This document shows positions 1 to 8,616 of a stretch of 32,627 bases of DNA, in pieces. Made by a program: the position numbers and the translations under genes. Source of the stretch: Ignavibacteria bacterium RIFOXYC2_FULL_35_21 (GTDB lineage: Bacteria > Bacteroidota > Ignavibacteria > Kapaibacteriales > UBA2268); assembly GCA_001804705.1 (NCBI GenBank), contig MHAY01000066.1, forward strand, positions 1-32,627, written 5' to 3'. The notes below the pieces were generated by a model. The model saw only the letters and a list, made by a program, of their open reading frames with translations. It was not told the DNA's origin and did not search any database. The number at the start of each line of letters is the position of its first letter. The first letter of the stretch is position 1.

Positions 1-96
1 TTGGATTTTATTTGTTTTATGTTCCTCTTCAAAAAGAAAAATTTTATTTTGCATTGTTGTTGAATAAAAAATGACTTTATAAGGAACGACTAAATA

Positions 97-128
97 GACT
101 GTTAGACTGTTAGACTGTTAGACTGTTA
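97..128. repeat. 8-bp tandem repeat, four perfect copies
   Basis: The octamer GACTGTTA is repeated four times head to tail. It is followed at 174-235 by a low-complexity run of about nine TTGAAAA-type units containing a partly duplicated TTCATTGAAAATTG block. No gene is seen in 1-477. The stretch looks like non-coding slippage-prone spacer. Confidence 0.9.
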
Positions 129-261
129 GGCAATTAGCTAAACTCCTCAGTCTAAAATACAATAGTCTAAAAAATTCATTGAAAATTGAAAATTGAAAAT
201 TCATTGAAAATTGAAAATTGAAAAATTGAAAATTCTTCGTGTTGAGTGTTGGATTTTAAAT

Positions 262-331
262 TGCAGGGGTTGAAAATTTTCAACCCATTTGAGAGTTTAA
301 TTGTAGGTATTTAAAATTTTAAATCCCATTA
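262..331. repeat. Pair of related palindromic repeat units
   Basis: Two similar units lie about 40 bp apart. The first contains the perfect 20-bp palindrome GGGTTGAAAATTTTCAACCC (267-286). The second (306-327) is a near palindrome of the same design, with TTTAAAATTTTAAA at its centre and a CCCATT tail like the first. Both are preceded by TTGCAGG/TTGTAGG. They could be a dispersed palindromic repeat family of this genome. Confidence 0.6.
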
Positions 332-426
332 TAAATTATGAATTTTAAATTCATTGAAAATTGTAAAATAGAAAATTTAAAATTATTGAGTATTAAAGTC
401 ACTTTATATACGTATTATTAAAAAAA

Positions 427-460
427 ACCGAGGGTAGAATTCATCTATCCCCGGTTTTTT
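427..460 (-). terminator. Rho-independent terminator, probably bidirectional
   Basis: A 12-base stem (427-438 with 444-455, one A:C mismatch and one G:T pair) closes a 5-base loop. It has seven A on the left and eight T on the right. It sits 18 bases past the stop of the minus-strand DUF1573 gene and is read there with a T tract, so it most likely ends that transcript. Confidence 0.85.
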
Positions 461-477
461 TTATTTCTGATAAAAAA

Positions 478-1212
478 TTATTTCGGTTTTACTGTTTCGG
501 CATTACCTGTACTTTTGGGCTTTTCATTGTTGATATTTCCCCAACCTGTCAAATTCACTTCGGGTAAATCGGGATGATTTGTTTTGAAAGTGAGCCTGCA
601 AGAAAAAGTGCCTGCTTTGTCGGGTGTTATTGTCGCAATAATTTCTATTTCGCCATTTGGCGGCAGAATATCACCGTCTTCAATATTTACTTCTATGCTC
701 GGAGGCTGCATGTCAATGTCCTTAAGCATTATTCGCTGGTTTGTCTTGTTAATCATTTTAACAGAGCGTTTGGCTTCTTCGCCAACATACATCTGGCCAA
801 ATGCAAAAAACTTACTTGGGTAAAAAGTAACGGGTACTTCGACCTCTGCCCGTAAATGCAGAACTGCATTTGGTTTTAATGAATCATTTGATTTGATATT
901 TATTGTTTTATGCAGAGCTCCCGAAATACCGCTTATTGTGAGTTTTATATCGAGTGTCGCCGAGTCGCCGGGGCCAAGGACATTCTTATCGAGAGGAGCT
1001 GTAGTACATCCGCAGGTCGGCTTAACATTCATAATTTTAAGTGAATCTGTTCCGACATTATATAATTTCACTTTTGCCTTCAAAGGCGAATCTTTTTCCT
1101 TAACATTTCCCCAGTTGTATGTGTCGCCACATTCAATTTTTAGTTTTGGCTGTGAAAGCAGGATTCCTGTAAAAAGAAAAAAGGTAATTATTAATATTGC
1201 ATTTCTTTTCAT
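478..1212 (-). CDS. Secreted DUF1573 domain protein
   Basis: A 244-residue protein with an N-terminal signal peptide (about residues 1-21: basic MKRN, then a hydrophobic run). It then has a DUF1573 domain, marked by the NVGTDSLKI and PTCGCTTA segments and the GPGDSATLDI turn, and a second Ig-like half ending near residue 230. DUF1573 domains are all-beta, Ig/ASH-like modules common in secreted or periplasmic proteins of Bacteroidota; the precise role is unknown. The ATG at 1212 is chosen because GAGGGA lies just upstream, whereas a longer start nine codons earlier has no such site. It is transcribed alone and ends in a strong terminator. The family call is firm; the function is not known. Confidence 0.85.
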   Translation of the reverse strand: MKRNAILIITFFLFTGILLSQPKLKIECGDTYNWGNVKEKDSPLKAKVKLYNVGTDSLKIMNVKPTCGCTTAPLDKNVLGPGDSATLDIKLTISGISGALHKTINIKSNDSLKPNAVLHLRAEVEVPVTFYPSKFFAFGQMYVGEEAKRSVKMINKTNQRIMLKDIDMQPPSIEVNIEDGDILPPNGEIEIIATITPDKAGTFSCRLTFKTNHPDLPEVNLTGWGNINNEKPKSTGNAETVKPK

Positions 1213-1438
1213 ATTTCCCTCCAAAAATATCATTAGCAATTCGTATTTTGTAATTGAAAATATTTTTTATTATGAATAATTGAATAACTAATATCATTTT
1301 TTAAATTGTACAAGGTATAATAACTATTTAATAAGATTTTTATTACATGTGCCTTGTTATCAATTTTGGTTAATATATAACAAATTCATTATCAAACATT
1401 TGAAGAAATAATATTTGAAATATAAATGAGGAAAAAAA

Positions 1439-2587
1439 ATGTTTTCTATTGATTATGATGAGATTCAGCTCCAGATTAAGGATGCCGCTAAAAAGTTTGC
1501 CGAAGAAGAAATTTTACCAGGGACCATTGAAAGAGATGTTAAAGCAGAATTTCCCCGTGAGATACTGACTAAGCTTGGAGAACTTGGTTTTCTCGGGATG
1601 ATGGTATCACCCCAGTGGGGCGGCTCAGGACTCGATACAGTCAGCTATACGCTGGCAATCGAGGAAATAGCAAAAGTAGAGGCGGCAGTTACAATTGTAT
1701 TATCAGTACAAAATTCGCTTGTTAATTGGCTACTCGACAATTATGGAACGGATGAACAGAAAGAAAAATATTTAAGACCATTAGCTGAAGGAAAAAAAAT
1801 CGGAGCATTTTGCCTTAGTGAACCTGAAGCCGGCTCAGATGCCACGAAGCAGCATACATTAGCCCAAAAGCAAGGTTCACACTGGATTTTGAACGGCATG
1901 AAAAACTGGATTTCAACAGGAATAAATGCAGATTTATTCATTGTTTTTGCCCAGACAAACATGGAACTCCGCCATAAAGGAATAAGCTGTTTCATAATTG
2001 AAAAAGGAACTCAGGGGTTCGAACCGGGGATTCCTGAAAACAAGATGGGAATGCGTTCGAGCGACACCTGCTCAATCGGCTTAACAAACGTGAAGGTTCC
2101 TGAGTCGCAAATGATTGGGGAACCGGGTATGGGATTTAAGATTGCGATGAAAAGCCTGAATGGCGGCAGAATAGGCATCGCCGCACAAGCGGTTGGTATT
2201 GCACAGGGTGCATTCGAGCGTTCAATGAAATATGCACGGCAGAGATTTGCCTTTGGTAAACCTATATTCGAGCATCAAATGATTCAGCAAAAGCTTGCTC
2301 ATATGGCAACCAAAATTGATGCCGCTCGCCTGCTTACACACAAGGCTGCATATCTGAAAGACACAAACCAGGATATTGTTCTTGCTTCAGCCGAAGCAAA
2401 ACTTTTTGCATCAGCAATAGCTAATGAGGTAACCCGCGATGCAGTGCAGATTCACGGCGGCTATGGCTATGTGCGTGAATACCACGTCGAAAGGATGATG
2501 CGCGATGCCAAAGTAACCGAAATTTACGAAGGAACATCTGAGGTTCAGCAAATCGTCATTTTACGCGAGCTGATGAAATTGTATTGA
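1439..2587 (+). CDS. Acyl-CoA dehydrogenase (short/branched-chain type)
   Basis: A 382-residue flavoenzyme, full length for the family, that introduces a trans-2,3 double bond into acyl-CoA and passes electrons to ETF. Visible family marks are the FAD-binding block FCLSEPEAGSDA, the GGRIGIAAQAVGIAQGAFE segment, the C-terminal QIHGGYGYVREYHVERMMRDAKV signature, and EIYEGTSEVQQ, in which E364 is the expected catalytic base. That placement is typical of short-chain and butyryl-CoA dehydrogenases. The start at 1439 has GAGG about seven bases upstream. It is a single-gene unit here, with no ETF or thiolase beside it, so the chain-length preference cannot be assigned. Confidence 0.95.
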   Translation: MFSIDYDEIQLQIKDAAKKFAEEEILPGTIERDVKAEFPREILTKLGELGFLGMMVSPQWGGSGLDTVSYTLAIEEIAKVEAAVTIVLSVQNSLVNWLLDNYGTDEQKEKYLRPLAEGKKIGAFCLSEPEAGSDATKQHTLAQKQGSHWILNGMKNWISTGINADLFIVFAQTNMELRHKGISCFIIEKGTQGFEPGIPENKMGMRSSDTCSIGLTNVKVPESQMIGEPGMGFKIAMKSLNGGRIGIAAQAVGIAQGAFERSMKYARQRFAFGKPIFEHQMIQQKLAHMATKIDAARLLTHKAAYLKDTNQDIVLASAEAKLFASAIANEVTRDAVQIHGGYGYVREYHVERMMRDAKVTEIYEGTSEVQQIVILRELMKLY

Positions 2588-2787
2588 AACAATTACGAAT
2601 TATGAATTATGAATTGTGGATATATTTAAATTTATCCATTAGAGATTACATACCAGAAACAAAGGAATTGCCACTACAAATCTTATCCCGTAGGGATTAT
2701 ATAAAAGAAAAGTATCACGCAAAGCCCGCAGAGATAGTGAAAATTGTTGGAAAAAGAAAAATTTCGTAATTTTGTAGTCTTTCAAAA

Positions 2788-2860
2788 GCCACCTTAGCTC
2801 AGTTGGTAGAGCAGCTGATTTGTAATCAGCAGGCCGACGGTTCGAGTCCGCCAGGTGGCT
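2788..2860 (+). tRNA. tRNA-Thr (anticodon TGT)
   Basis: The 73-base cloverleaf has a 7-bp acceptor stem (GCCACCT with AGGTGGC, discriminator T), a D arm GCTCAGTTGGTAGAGC, an anticodon stem GCTGA/TCAGC holding loop TTTGTAA, and a T arm with GGTTCGAGTCC. CCA is not encoded. An integrase gene faces its 3' end 130 bases away, so it is the likely attachment site of the neighbouring element. Confidence 0.97.
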
Positions 2861-2867
2861 CATAATT

Positions 2868-2903
2868 AAAATCCGCAATAGTGAGAGCTGTTGCGGATTT
2901 TTG
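2868..2903 (+). terminator. Rho-independent terminator after tRNA-Thr
   Basis: A perfect 10-bp stem, AAATCCGCAA (2869-2878) with TTGCGGATTT (2891-2900), closes a 12-base loop and runs into TTTT. It starts 8 bases after the tRNA, so it would end the tRNA transcript. On the other strand it could also stop transcription coming from the integrase side. Confidence 0.85.
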
Positions 2904-2989
2904 CTATTTATGATAACATATCTATTTATTTCTAAAAATGTGAAATTATACATATTAATCTCATTTAATAGGTGCAATTTGGTTGAAGG

Positions 2990-4063
2990 TTATTGTTGTA
3001 TAGATTCTAAAGCGACTTTTAATTTTGTTATATCATATTTTTTGTAATGAGTCAGTGTAGTTCTTATATCCTTGTGCCTCATTAAATCTTTAACTTGGAT
3101 TAATGGAAGATTTGCATCAATGATATTATTACTAAATGTGTTCCTGAATCTATGAAAAGATTGACCTTTAATTTTTATTCCTAATGATTCCTCAATTTCA
3201 GACAATCGTCTTGTTAATCTTGATGTCGAGGATGGTTCCCATCTAAATACTTTTTTAATTTTGTCAGAACCCAATCTATTTTGAGATAAAGAATAAAGTT
3301 CTTTTAGAATTTTCTCTATTGGTTTGATAATAGGAAAATAGTCAATCTTTGTTTTATTAATTTTATTTGGAAATTTTATTATTGATTTTTTAAAATCAAC
3401 ATCATCCCAGCTTAGTTCAAGTGTTTCTTTTATTCTACTACCGGTATTTTTCATAAATTGTAGAAGTAATGCAAATTCATGGTCTGAGTTGCCATTATTA
3501 TGATTTTCTATTTCACTAACTATATACGAAAATTCATCATCTGTATACGGGACCACCTCTTTATTAGGAACATTCCTCCGGTTTTCAGAATAAATATTGA
3601 TTGTACTAATATATTCTTTCCTGATACACCAATTCAGAAATATTTGTAATTCACGCAAGTAAATATTTGTACTCGTAGCTGAAATATCGCCTCTACTTTC
3701 AATAAAATCATTTACAGCATTTTTTATAAATCTAATTTGTAACGGACAATTATTCGGGACAATTGACTTCATCGCAAGAATGTAACTTCTTTTGGTATTC
3801 TTTGAAATGCTTTTTCTTTCCAAGTGAGCAAGAAATTCTTCAAAGGCTTCATAAGCTGTCATAGTTTTACTTATTGTTGGTAACATTTGCCTGTTACGCA
3901 AATATTCATCGTGCATACCATCTTTAATTAGTTCTGCCTTCTCCCAACCATCTTTTGAGGCATTCAAACCAGTACTGTATTGTTTGTTGCCATATTTGAT
4001 ATACAGTTTTTTCCCACGCTGAAAGATGCATCCAGGTGAAGTTGGTTTTTTACGTCTTGACAT
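2990..4063 (-). CDS. Tyrosine recombinase / integrase
   Basis: A 357-residue phage-type integrase. Residues 1-60 form a small basic arm-binding region, about 65-155 the SAM-like core-binding domain, and about 170-350 the catalytic domain. The catalytic set can be read: R210 in NTGSRIKETLELSW, a candidate K near 238, H304-x-x-R307 in SFHRFRNTF, H330 in LMRHKD, and the nucleophile Y340 in TTLTHYKKYD. All expected residues are present, so it should be active. The gene ends 130 bases from tRNA-Thr and points toward it, the usual arrangement for an element inserted in a tRNA 3' end. It is separated by 43 bases from the repressor gene upstream and may share its transcript. Confidence 0.92.
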   Translation of the reverse strand: MSRRKKPTSPGCIFQRGKKLYIKYGNKQYSTGLNASKDGWEKAELIKDGMHDEYLRNRQMLPTISKTMTAYEAFEEFLAHLERKSISKNTKRSYILAMKSIVPNNCPLQIRFIKNAVNDFIESRGDISATSTNIYLRELQIFLNWCIRKEYISTINIYSENRRNVPNKEVVPYTDDEFSYIVSEIENHNNGNSDHEFALLLQFMKNTGSRIKETLELSWDDVDFKKSIIKFPNKINKTKIDYFPIIKPIEKILKELYSLSQNRLGSDKIKKVFRWEPSSTSRLTRRLSEIEESLGIKIKGQSFHRFRNTFSNNIIDANLPLIQVKDLMRHKDIRTTLTHYKKYDITKLKVALESIQQ

Positions 4064-4106
4064 TAATATAATTCTCCTTATAACAAGTATTCATTAGTTG
4101 TGTTTA

Positions 4107-4928
4107 TTAATTATTATCCTTATCGGAAATTATTGCTTTATCTTTTTGGTTTTTCAAATCTTCAATCTTATCTAGTTCATCCAATGCCTTTTGCCAATCA
4201 CTAATATAACCAGACTTTGGTTTGAAATAGTCCTCATCAACAAAATCTAAACTTGAAATTAAAGAATTTCGATAAATTTCATTATTTTTTCCAAACATTG
4301 ACCAAGGCAATATAGACCCATAATTCAATCCTCTCCACATATTTAAAGTCATATAAAAAGGTAATAAATCTGATTTAAGTGGCCATGGTGTATATATTTT
4401 TTTTATAAAATCTTTATTTTTCGATATGAATTCTTCATCAAAAATTACACTTATAACTTCTTCATTTATTGAATAACCAAGAGTTAAATCTGTAATAGCA
4501 GGGTATTCAAAATCTTCTGGTTGAGAATTTTCTATGGTTTCTTTTAATTTATTGAATGATTCATCATCATTCCCTAAAAGACATGCGAAACTATTTGCCT
4601 TTTCATTAAATTCTTCAATTGTAACTTGTTCTTTATTTAAATAATAGTAGGTAATCTGAAATAATGCTTCAACACGTTTATCAATTCTTAATTTTTTTCC
4701 CTTGGCACTATTTGAAAAGAAATTTCCTACTCCAAGCATAAGCCATTCTAAATTAAGTCCAGCATCACAAAATTTTTTCAATATATCAAAAGAAGGTGAC
4801 CTTTTTTCATTGATATAAGAATTTAAATGTTGTGGTCCCATATTCATAGCATTAGCAAATTCTTTTTTGCTACCATAACAAATATTAGCAAAAAAACCTA
4901 TTCTTTCCCCGTACTTTTTTTCATTCAT
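4107..4928 (-). CDS. XRE-family repressor-like protein of the element
   Basis: A 273-residue protein with an N-terminal helix-turn-helix (about residues 5-65: GSKKEFANAMNMGPQHLNSY as the HTH core, then INEKRSPSFDILKKFCDAGLNLEWLMLG, typical of XRE/Bacteriophage-CI-type domains). The remaining 200 residues are charged, show no recognised fold, and have no S24 peptidase motif, so it is not a LexA-like self-cleaving repressor. It is divergent from the HTH gene at 5095, and the intergenic region carries repeated operator-like sequences, which fits a lysogeny-control role. The C-terminal part could sense a ligand or partner; I cannot name one. Confidence 0.75.
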   Translation of the reverse strand: MNEKKYGERIGFFANICYGSKKEFANAMNMGPQHLNSYINEKRSPSFDILKKFCDAGLNLEWLMLGVGNFFSNSAKGKKLRIDKRVEALFQITYYYLNKEQVTIEEFNEKANSFACLLGNDDESFNKLKETIENSQPEDFEYPAITDLTLGYSINEEVISVIFDEEFISKNKDFIKKIYTPWPLKSDLLPFYMTLNMWRGLNYGSILPWSMFGKNNEIYRNSLISSLDFVDEDYFKPKSGYISDWQKALDELDKIEDLKNQKDKAIISDKDNN

Positions 4929-4964
4929 AAAACATTTAGATTATTTATTATAAAATTTTATTTG

Positions 4965-5052
4965 ATTTATAAAACATTATTAGTTATTTTTGAACTTAAT
5001 ACAACTGTTTTAGTATTTATAAAACGTTATTGCAAAATACAACAATTGTATT
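4965..5052. promoter_or_regulatory. Divergent control region with operator-like repeats
   Basis: Between the divergent repressor and HTH genes the 17-mer ATTTATAAAACRTTATT occurs twice (4965-4981 and 5015-5031, one difference, 50 bp apart). A shorter relative, ATAAAACATTT, lies at 4927-4937, right at the repressor start. An inverted repeat ATACAA-CAA-TTGTAT sits at 5037-5051. These are good candidates for binding sites of the XRE protein or of the HTH protein. This is inference from position and repetition. Confidence 0.5.
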
Positions 5053-5094
5053 ATTAAAAAAAATATTTTTTATAATTATTAAATTAATTTGAAA

Positions 5095-5436
5095 ATGCGG
5101 CGGGCTCCAAAAGATAACGATGTTTTATTAACTGTACCAATTGCTTCTCGAAAATTGGGCATCAAACCAGCACAACTTCATAATTGGATAAAATATGGAT
5201 TAGTGCAAGCAATAGTGGATGGAAAAACATTGAAATTAACGCAAAGCGAAGTACAGATTTGGATAGAAAAAATTATGAAAGGTGATTTACCTGATATGTC
5301 ACATATTCCAGAAGTATTTAGACTTCAGCCTTATAAACCAATACAATTAGCACTTTCAAAGAGATGTATAAGACAGACAAATAGTAAGGGGCTGAATGTA
5401 GGTTTTGATGAGTTTTTTAAAGAAAAGAATTTATAG
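5095..5436 (+). CDS. Excisionase-like / MerR-type HTH protein
   Basis: About 113 residues. Residues 11-60 form a short winged-helix/HTH_17-type domain: LTVPIASRKLGIKPAQLHNWIKYGLVQ, then a DGKTLKLTQSEVQIWIEK wing and helix. This layout is shared by excisionases and MerR-like DNA-binding proteins. The tail is basic and unrecognised. The ATG at 5095 is used; a TTG two codons earlier is possible, and no clear ribosome site decides. It is divergent from the repressor and 10 bases ahead of the replication gene, so it probably acts as control or excision factor of the element. Confidence is good for DNA binding and low for the exact role. Confidence 0.65.
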   Translation: MRRAPKDNDVLLTVPIASRKLGIKPAQLHNWIKYGLVQAIVDGKTLKLTQSEVQIWIEKIMKGDLPDMSHIPEVFRLQPYKPIQLALSKRCIRQTNSKGLNVGFDEFFKEKNL

Positions 5437-5446
5437 TTAACATACC

Positions 5447-7990
5447 ATGAGAAAAGAACCAAATTCAATTAAAGTGTCAGAATTCAATATCCTTGAACGG
5501 AAGGTATCCTTATTTGCAAATGCAACAGCAACAACCAATCCAAAACATTTAACCATTGGTGTACTCCTCGACAATATTAAAACCGGAGAATATAAAGATA
5601 TTGTATTAAAAGCAAGGAACATTTTTCAATTAAAAGGCAAAGTTGCTTATACTGAATATAAGAAAAAAAATATACCGGGAGCTACTTTGTCAGCTTATTG
5701 TAAACACAGAAAAAAGGATGAATTAAATGGAATTGAGAAACTCATTTATCATACAGGAATTCTCCAAATTGATATTGATGAAATTCCGGATAATTATTCC
5801 CACAGAGAATTAAAGGAAATTTTACAAAGAGATAATTACACTCTCAGCTGCTTTGATTCACTAAGTAACTTAGGTTTAAAAATCGTTATTTTAATTGACG
5901 GGAAGAGACATCAAGAATCATTCCGAAAAGCCGAGAAATACTATAATAAAACTTACAATTTAAAGATAGATCCTGCTACAAAAGATATTTATCGTCTATG
6001 TTTTGTAAGTTTTGATCCGGATTTATTTATTAATCCGAATGCAGAAATATTCTTAATAAATGATACAGACCCTGTAAATGAAATCTCAGCTCCAGTGAAT
6101 ACGCAATTAAAAAAAACAAAACATTTGGAAAGAGGCACTGACACTATAAGACATGAAAAGTGGAAACAACAAGCAATAAATAATTGTATTAATTTGCTTC
6201 GAAATGCAAAACCAGGTGAACGACATAATATACGATTAAAAGTTGCTTATTTGGCTGGAGGCTTTGTTGAAGGTGGTATGCTGGCTGAAAATGAAATCCT
6301 TCCATTAATTTTCGATGAATCGGATAATATAGCAGAAGGCCAGGTAACAAATAAAAAAGAAATTGAAGCAATTATGGATAGCTTCCAAACTGGAAAACTC
6401 AAACCAATAACGTATGAAATGAAAGAAAAAGAGCTAGAGAATTGGATTTTAAAAAATAATTTTTCTCAGGGTTTAAACGAAGGAAAAAAAATATCAGTGG
6501 AAGCACAGCAATTTGAACCTGATGAAAATTTTATTTTGGATTGCTTAGGAAAAGATGAATATGGAGACGCTTCACTATTAACTGAAATTTTTAAAGAATC
6601 AAAACTGTATGACCATCAAGATAAAATGTGGTTATCTTATGAAAATGGAGTCTGGAAAAACGATGAAAAGCAAAAATTCAGGATACAAGCAATTGACTCA
6701 TTAACCCAAGTATATAAATCATTGTATAATAATATATCAAATAATATAAATGAGGTTGAAAAAAAATCTCAGATTAAAGAAATTAAAAACGATATTCCGG
6801 AATTAAAAAAGAATGTAACAGAATTATTTAAGCGATTAAAAAAGTTAAATACAAAAAATCGAATAACAAATGTTTTAGAATTATGCTCTTCTATTTTATC
6901 TGTCCAGTCTTCTGAATTCGATGTAGATCCATATCTATTAAATTTACAGAATGGTACTTATGAATTAAAAAATAATTTATTTAGAGAACATAAAAGCTCT
7001 GATATACTTAAAAAAATCGCAGGTACTTATTTCGATAAAAATGCAACATGCCCCAATTGGCTAATATTTCTTGATAAAATTTTTGAAAGTAAAAAAGAAT
7101 TAATGACTTTTGTACAACAAATATCAGGTATTTGGCTCAGTGGAACAACAGATTCACAAATAATTATTTTTGCTTATGGCACAGGTGCTAACGGTAAAAC
7201 CACACTTTTTAAAACATTCGAAATGCTTTTAAATGATTATTATCAATCTTTTGACATAAAAACTTTGCTTCAAACCAATTTCTTACAATCAAACAATGAA
7301 TATTATCTTTCACAATTGCAAGGAAAAAGATTAGTTGTGGCTTCTGAGATTCCAAAGGGAAGACAATTAAACGAATCATTAACCAAACATTTAACTGGTG
7401 GTGAAAAAGTAAATGCAAGGAATCCATTCGGACGTCCATTTAATTTTGAATCAGTACATAAAATAGTAATTTTTGGAAATTACAAACCTATTATAAATGA
7501 CATAAGTCGTGGTTTTTGGAGGAGAATAAAATTGATTCAATTTAATGTTAGTATTCCAGAAAAAGAACAAAGAAAGCAATCTGAATTATTAGATGAATTC
7601 AGAAAAGAATTACCCGGAATATTAAATTGGTGTTTAAAAGGATGGCGAATTTATCAGGCAAATGGTTTGATTGTTCCTGATATTGTGGAAGTAGCAACAA
7701 AAGAATATCAAATAGAATCTGATATAATAGCGGAGTTTTTAGAAGAGGATAAGGAGAAATTCACAATTGAGCCAACCAATAATGGGATTCATATAAAAGC
7801 AGAAATTTTTTATAACGAATTTATAAAATGGTGCAATGTTGAGCAGGAGGAACACCAAAATCCTTTCAATAATAAGAGGCAGTTTTATATTGCACTAAGA
7901 GAAAAATCATTTGAGGTTAAAAAATATACTGGAAACAAGATGTATATTTTTGGGATTAAACTGAAAAACGATAAACAACAAGAATATTAA
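5447..7990 (+). CDS. VirE_N primase-like domain + D5/SF3 helicase replication protein
   Basis: An 847-residue replication protein. Residues about 15-205 match the VirE N-terminal / BT4734-like domain found in Bacteroidota mobile elements (LFANATATTNP start, LSAYCKHRKK, ILQIDIDEIPDN, LGLKIVILIDG, IYRLCFVSFDPDLF). Residues about 235-325 are a PriCT-like helical linker (PGERHNIRLKVAYLAGGFV). Residues about 370-840 are the D5_N and superfamily 3 helicase region of phage/plasmid P4-type primases: Walker A GTGANGKTT near 578-586, a Walker B-like RLVVASEI, a sensor-type VIFGNYKP and an arginine-bearing SRGFWRRIKLIQF. It likely drives autonomous replication of the excised element. It is the largest gene of the element, with no strong ribosome site at its start. 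Confidence 0.88.
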   Translation: MRKEPNSIKVSEFNILERKVSLFANATATTNPKHLTIGVLLDNIKTGEYKDIVLKARNIFQLKGKVAYTEYKKKNIPGATLSAYCKHRKKDELNGIEKLIYHTGILQIDIDEIPDNYSHRELKEILQRDNYTLSCFDSLSNLGLKIVILIDGKRHQESFRKAEKYYNKTYNLKIDPATKDIYRLCFVSFDPDLFINPNAEIFLINDTDPVNEISAPVNTQLKKTKHLERGTDTIRHEKWKQQAINNCINLLRNAKPGERHNIRLKVAYLAGGFVEGGMLAENEILPLIFDESDNIAEGQVTNKKEIEAIMDSFQTGKLKPITYEMKEKELENWILKNNFSQGLNEGKKISVEAQQFEPDENFILDCLGKDEYGDASLLTEIFKESKLYDHQDKMWLSYENGVWKNDEKQKFRIQAIDSLTQVYKSLYNNISNNINEVEKKSQIKEIKNDIPELKKNVTELFKRLKKLNTKNRITNVLELCSSILSVQSSEFDVDPYLLNLQNGTYELKNNLFREHKSSDILKKIAGTYFDKNATCPNWLIFLDKIFESKKELMTFVQQISGIWLSGTTDSQIIIFAYGTGANGKTTLFKTFEMLLNDYYQSFDIKTLLQTNFLQSNNEYYLSQLQGKRLVVASEIPKGRQLNESLTKHLTGGEKVNARNPFGRPFNFESVHKIVIFGNYKPIINDISRGFWRRIKLIQFNVSIPEKEQRKQSELLDEFRKELPGILNWCLKGWRIYQANGLIVPDIVEVATKEYQIESDIIAEFLEEDKEKFTIEPTNNGIHIKAEIFYNEFIKWCNVEQEEHQNPFNNKRQFYIALREKSFEVKKYTGNKMYIFGIKLKNDKQQEY

Positions 7991-8148
7991 TAAAATTACA
8001 TTAGTTAACTTTCACATATATTTAAATCAAAATTATTTTCTGTTAATAAGAAGAATTTTTGATATTATTTATATAATAAAAAAGGTAACTAAAGTAACTA
8101 TAATAACTCGTAAACAGAATTTATTGCTCAGATCAAATTAGATAATTT

Positions 8149-8589
8149 TTATTTCACCGGTGCTGCACCTACTATTACAGTTTTGATGGAAGCAACCTCA
8201 TCACCATATTTTAGTAAATCAATTCTACAATCTTTTGAAGAATACGGTGTAATAAATTCATAAAAAGTATTATCCCATTTTTTTATCATAGAATTGGTTT
8301 TAGACCAATATTGCACTTGAATAACAATATCCTTAAAAGTAGCCATAGTAGCTGTATTACGAACAGAACAAATAAGATAAGCACGACCAATAAAGGGGTC
8401 TTTTCTCTCAACAAATATTTTTAAATATTTTTTTGGATTTTTCAATTCTTTCTCAACCAGTTCCTGCCTTAGCTCTTCTTCGGTTTTTGGTTTCTGTTTT
8501 TGAACAACTACTTTTTCTTTAACATCTTTCGGTTCATTAGAACAAGAAAATAATAGACAGAATAAAATCAGCATAATGAAATATTTCAT
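8149..8589 (-). CDS. Small lipoprotein with FxLYD-like domain
   Basis: A 146-residue lipoprotein: signal peptide with lipobox LLFSC (C16), then a charged linker rich in K and E (residues 20-55). A beta domain follows in which VRNTATMATFKDIVIQVQYWSKT and FYEFITPYSS resemble FxLYD-type domains, where a conserved residue pattern describes change relative to an unmodified state. The function is not known. It lies 27 bases after the cytolysin-like gene on the same strand, so the two are probably co-transcribed. It could be an accessory or immunity-like partner, but nothing in the sequence proves that. Confidence 0.7.
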   Translation of the reverse strand: MKYFIMLILFCLLFSCSNEPKDVKEKVVVQKQKPKTEEELRQELVEKELKNPKKYLKIFVERKDPFIGRAYLICSVRNTATMATFKDIVIQVQYWSKTNSMIKKWDNTFYEFITPYSSKDCRIDLLKYGDEVASIKTVIVGAAPVK

Positions 8590-8616
8590 AAAAACCCTTT
8601 TAATTTTTTATAATTA

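Larger units (their letters stand above)
2861..7990. mobile_element. tRNA-Thr-associated integrated element (right end undefined)
   Basis: Four genes make a compact satellite/plasmid-like module: integrase beside the tRNA 3' end, XRE repressor, divergent HTH/excisionase-like gene, and a VirE_N-SF3 helicase replication protein. This is a standard lysogeny and replication set without visible capsid or conjugation genes. I scanned the window by eye for a second copy of the tRNA 3' end and found none, so the right edge is unknown. The toxin-like and restriction genes further right could be cargo of a larger element or unrelated. The left limit is put at the tRNA end by inference. Confidence 0.6.

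Noticed and set aside
893..1279. Plus-strand frames opposite the DUF1573 gene
   Set aside because: They are antisense shadows; the minus-strand protein has a signal peptide, ribosome site, domain and terminator.
2584..2769. Plus-strand frame of 61 residues after the acyl-CoA dehydrogenase
   Set aside because: Its start is repeat-derived (MNYEL-type translation of ATTATGAATT repeats), and it has no ribosome site and no recognisable domain.
2639..2977. Minus-strand frame of 112 residues over the tRNA gene
   Set aside because: It contains LADSNRRPADYKSAALPTEL, the well-known false translation of a tRNA gene; it covers tRNA-Thr and its terminator.
7991..8148. Short GTAACT repeats as an att site or origin iterons
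   Set aside because: Only two to three imperfect copies (near 8085-8108), with no match to the tRNA 3' end, so they do not support a boundary or origin call.
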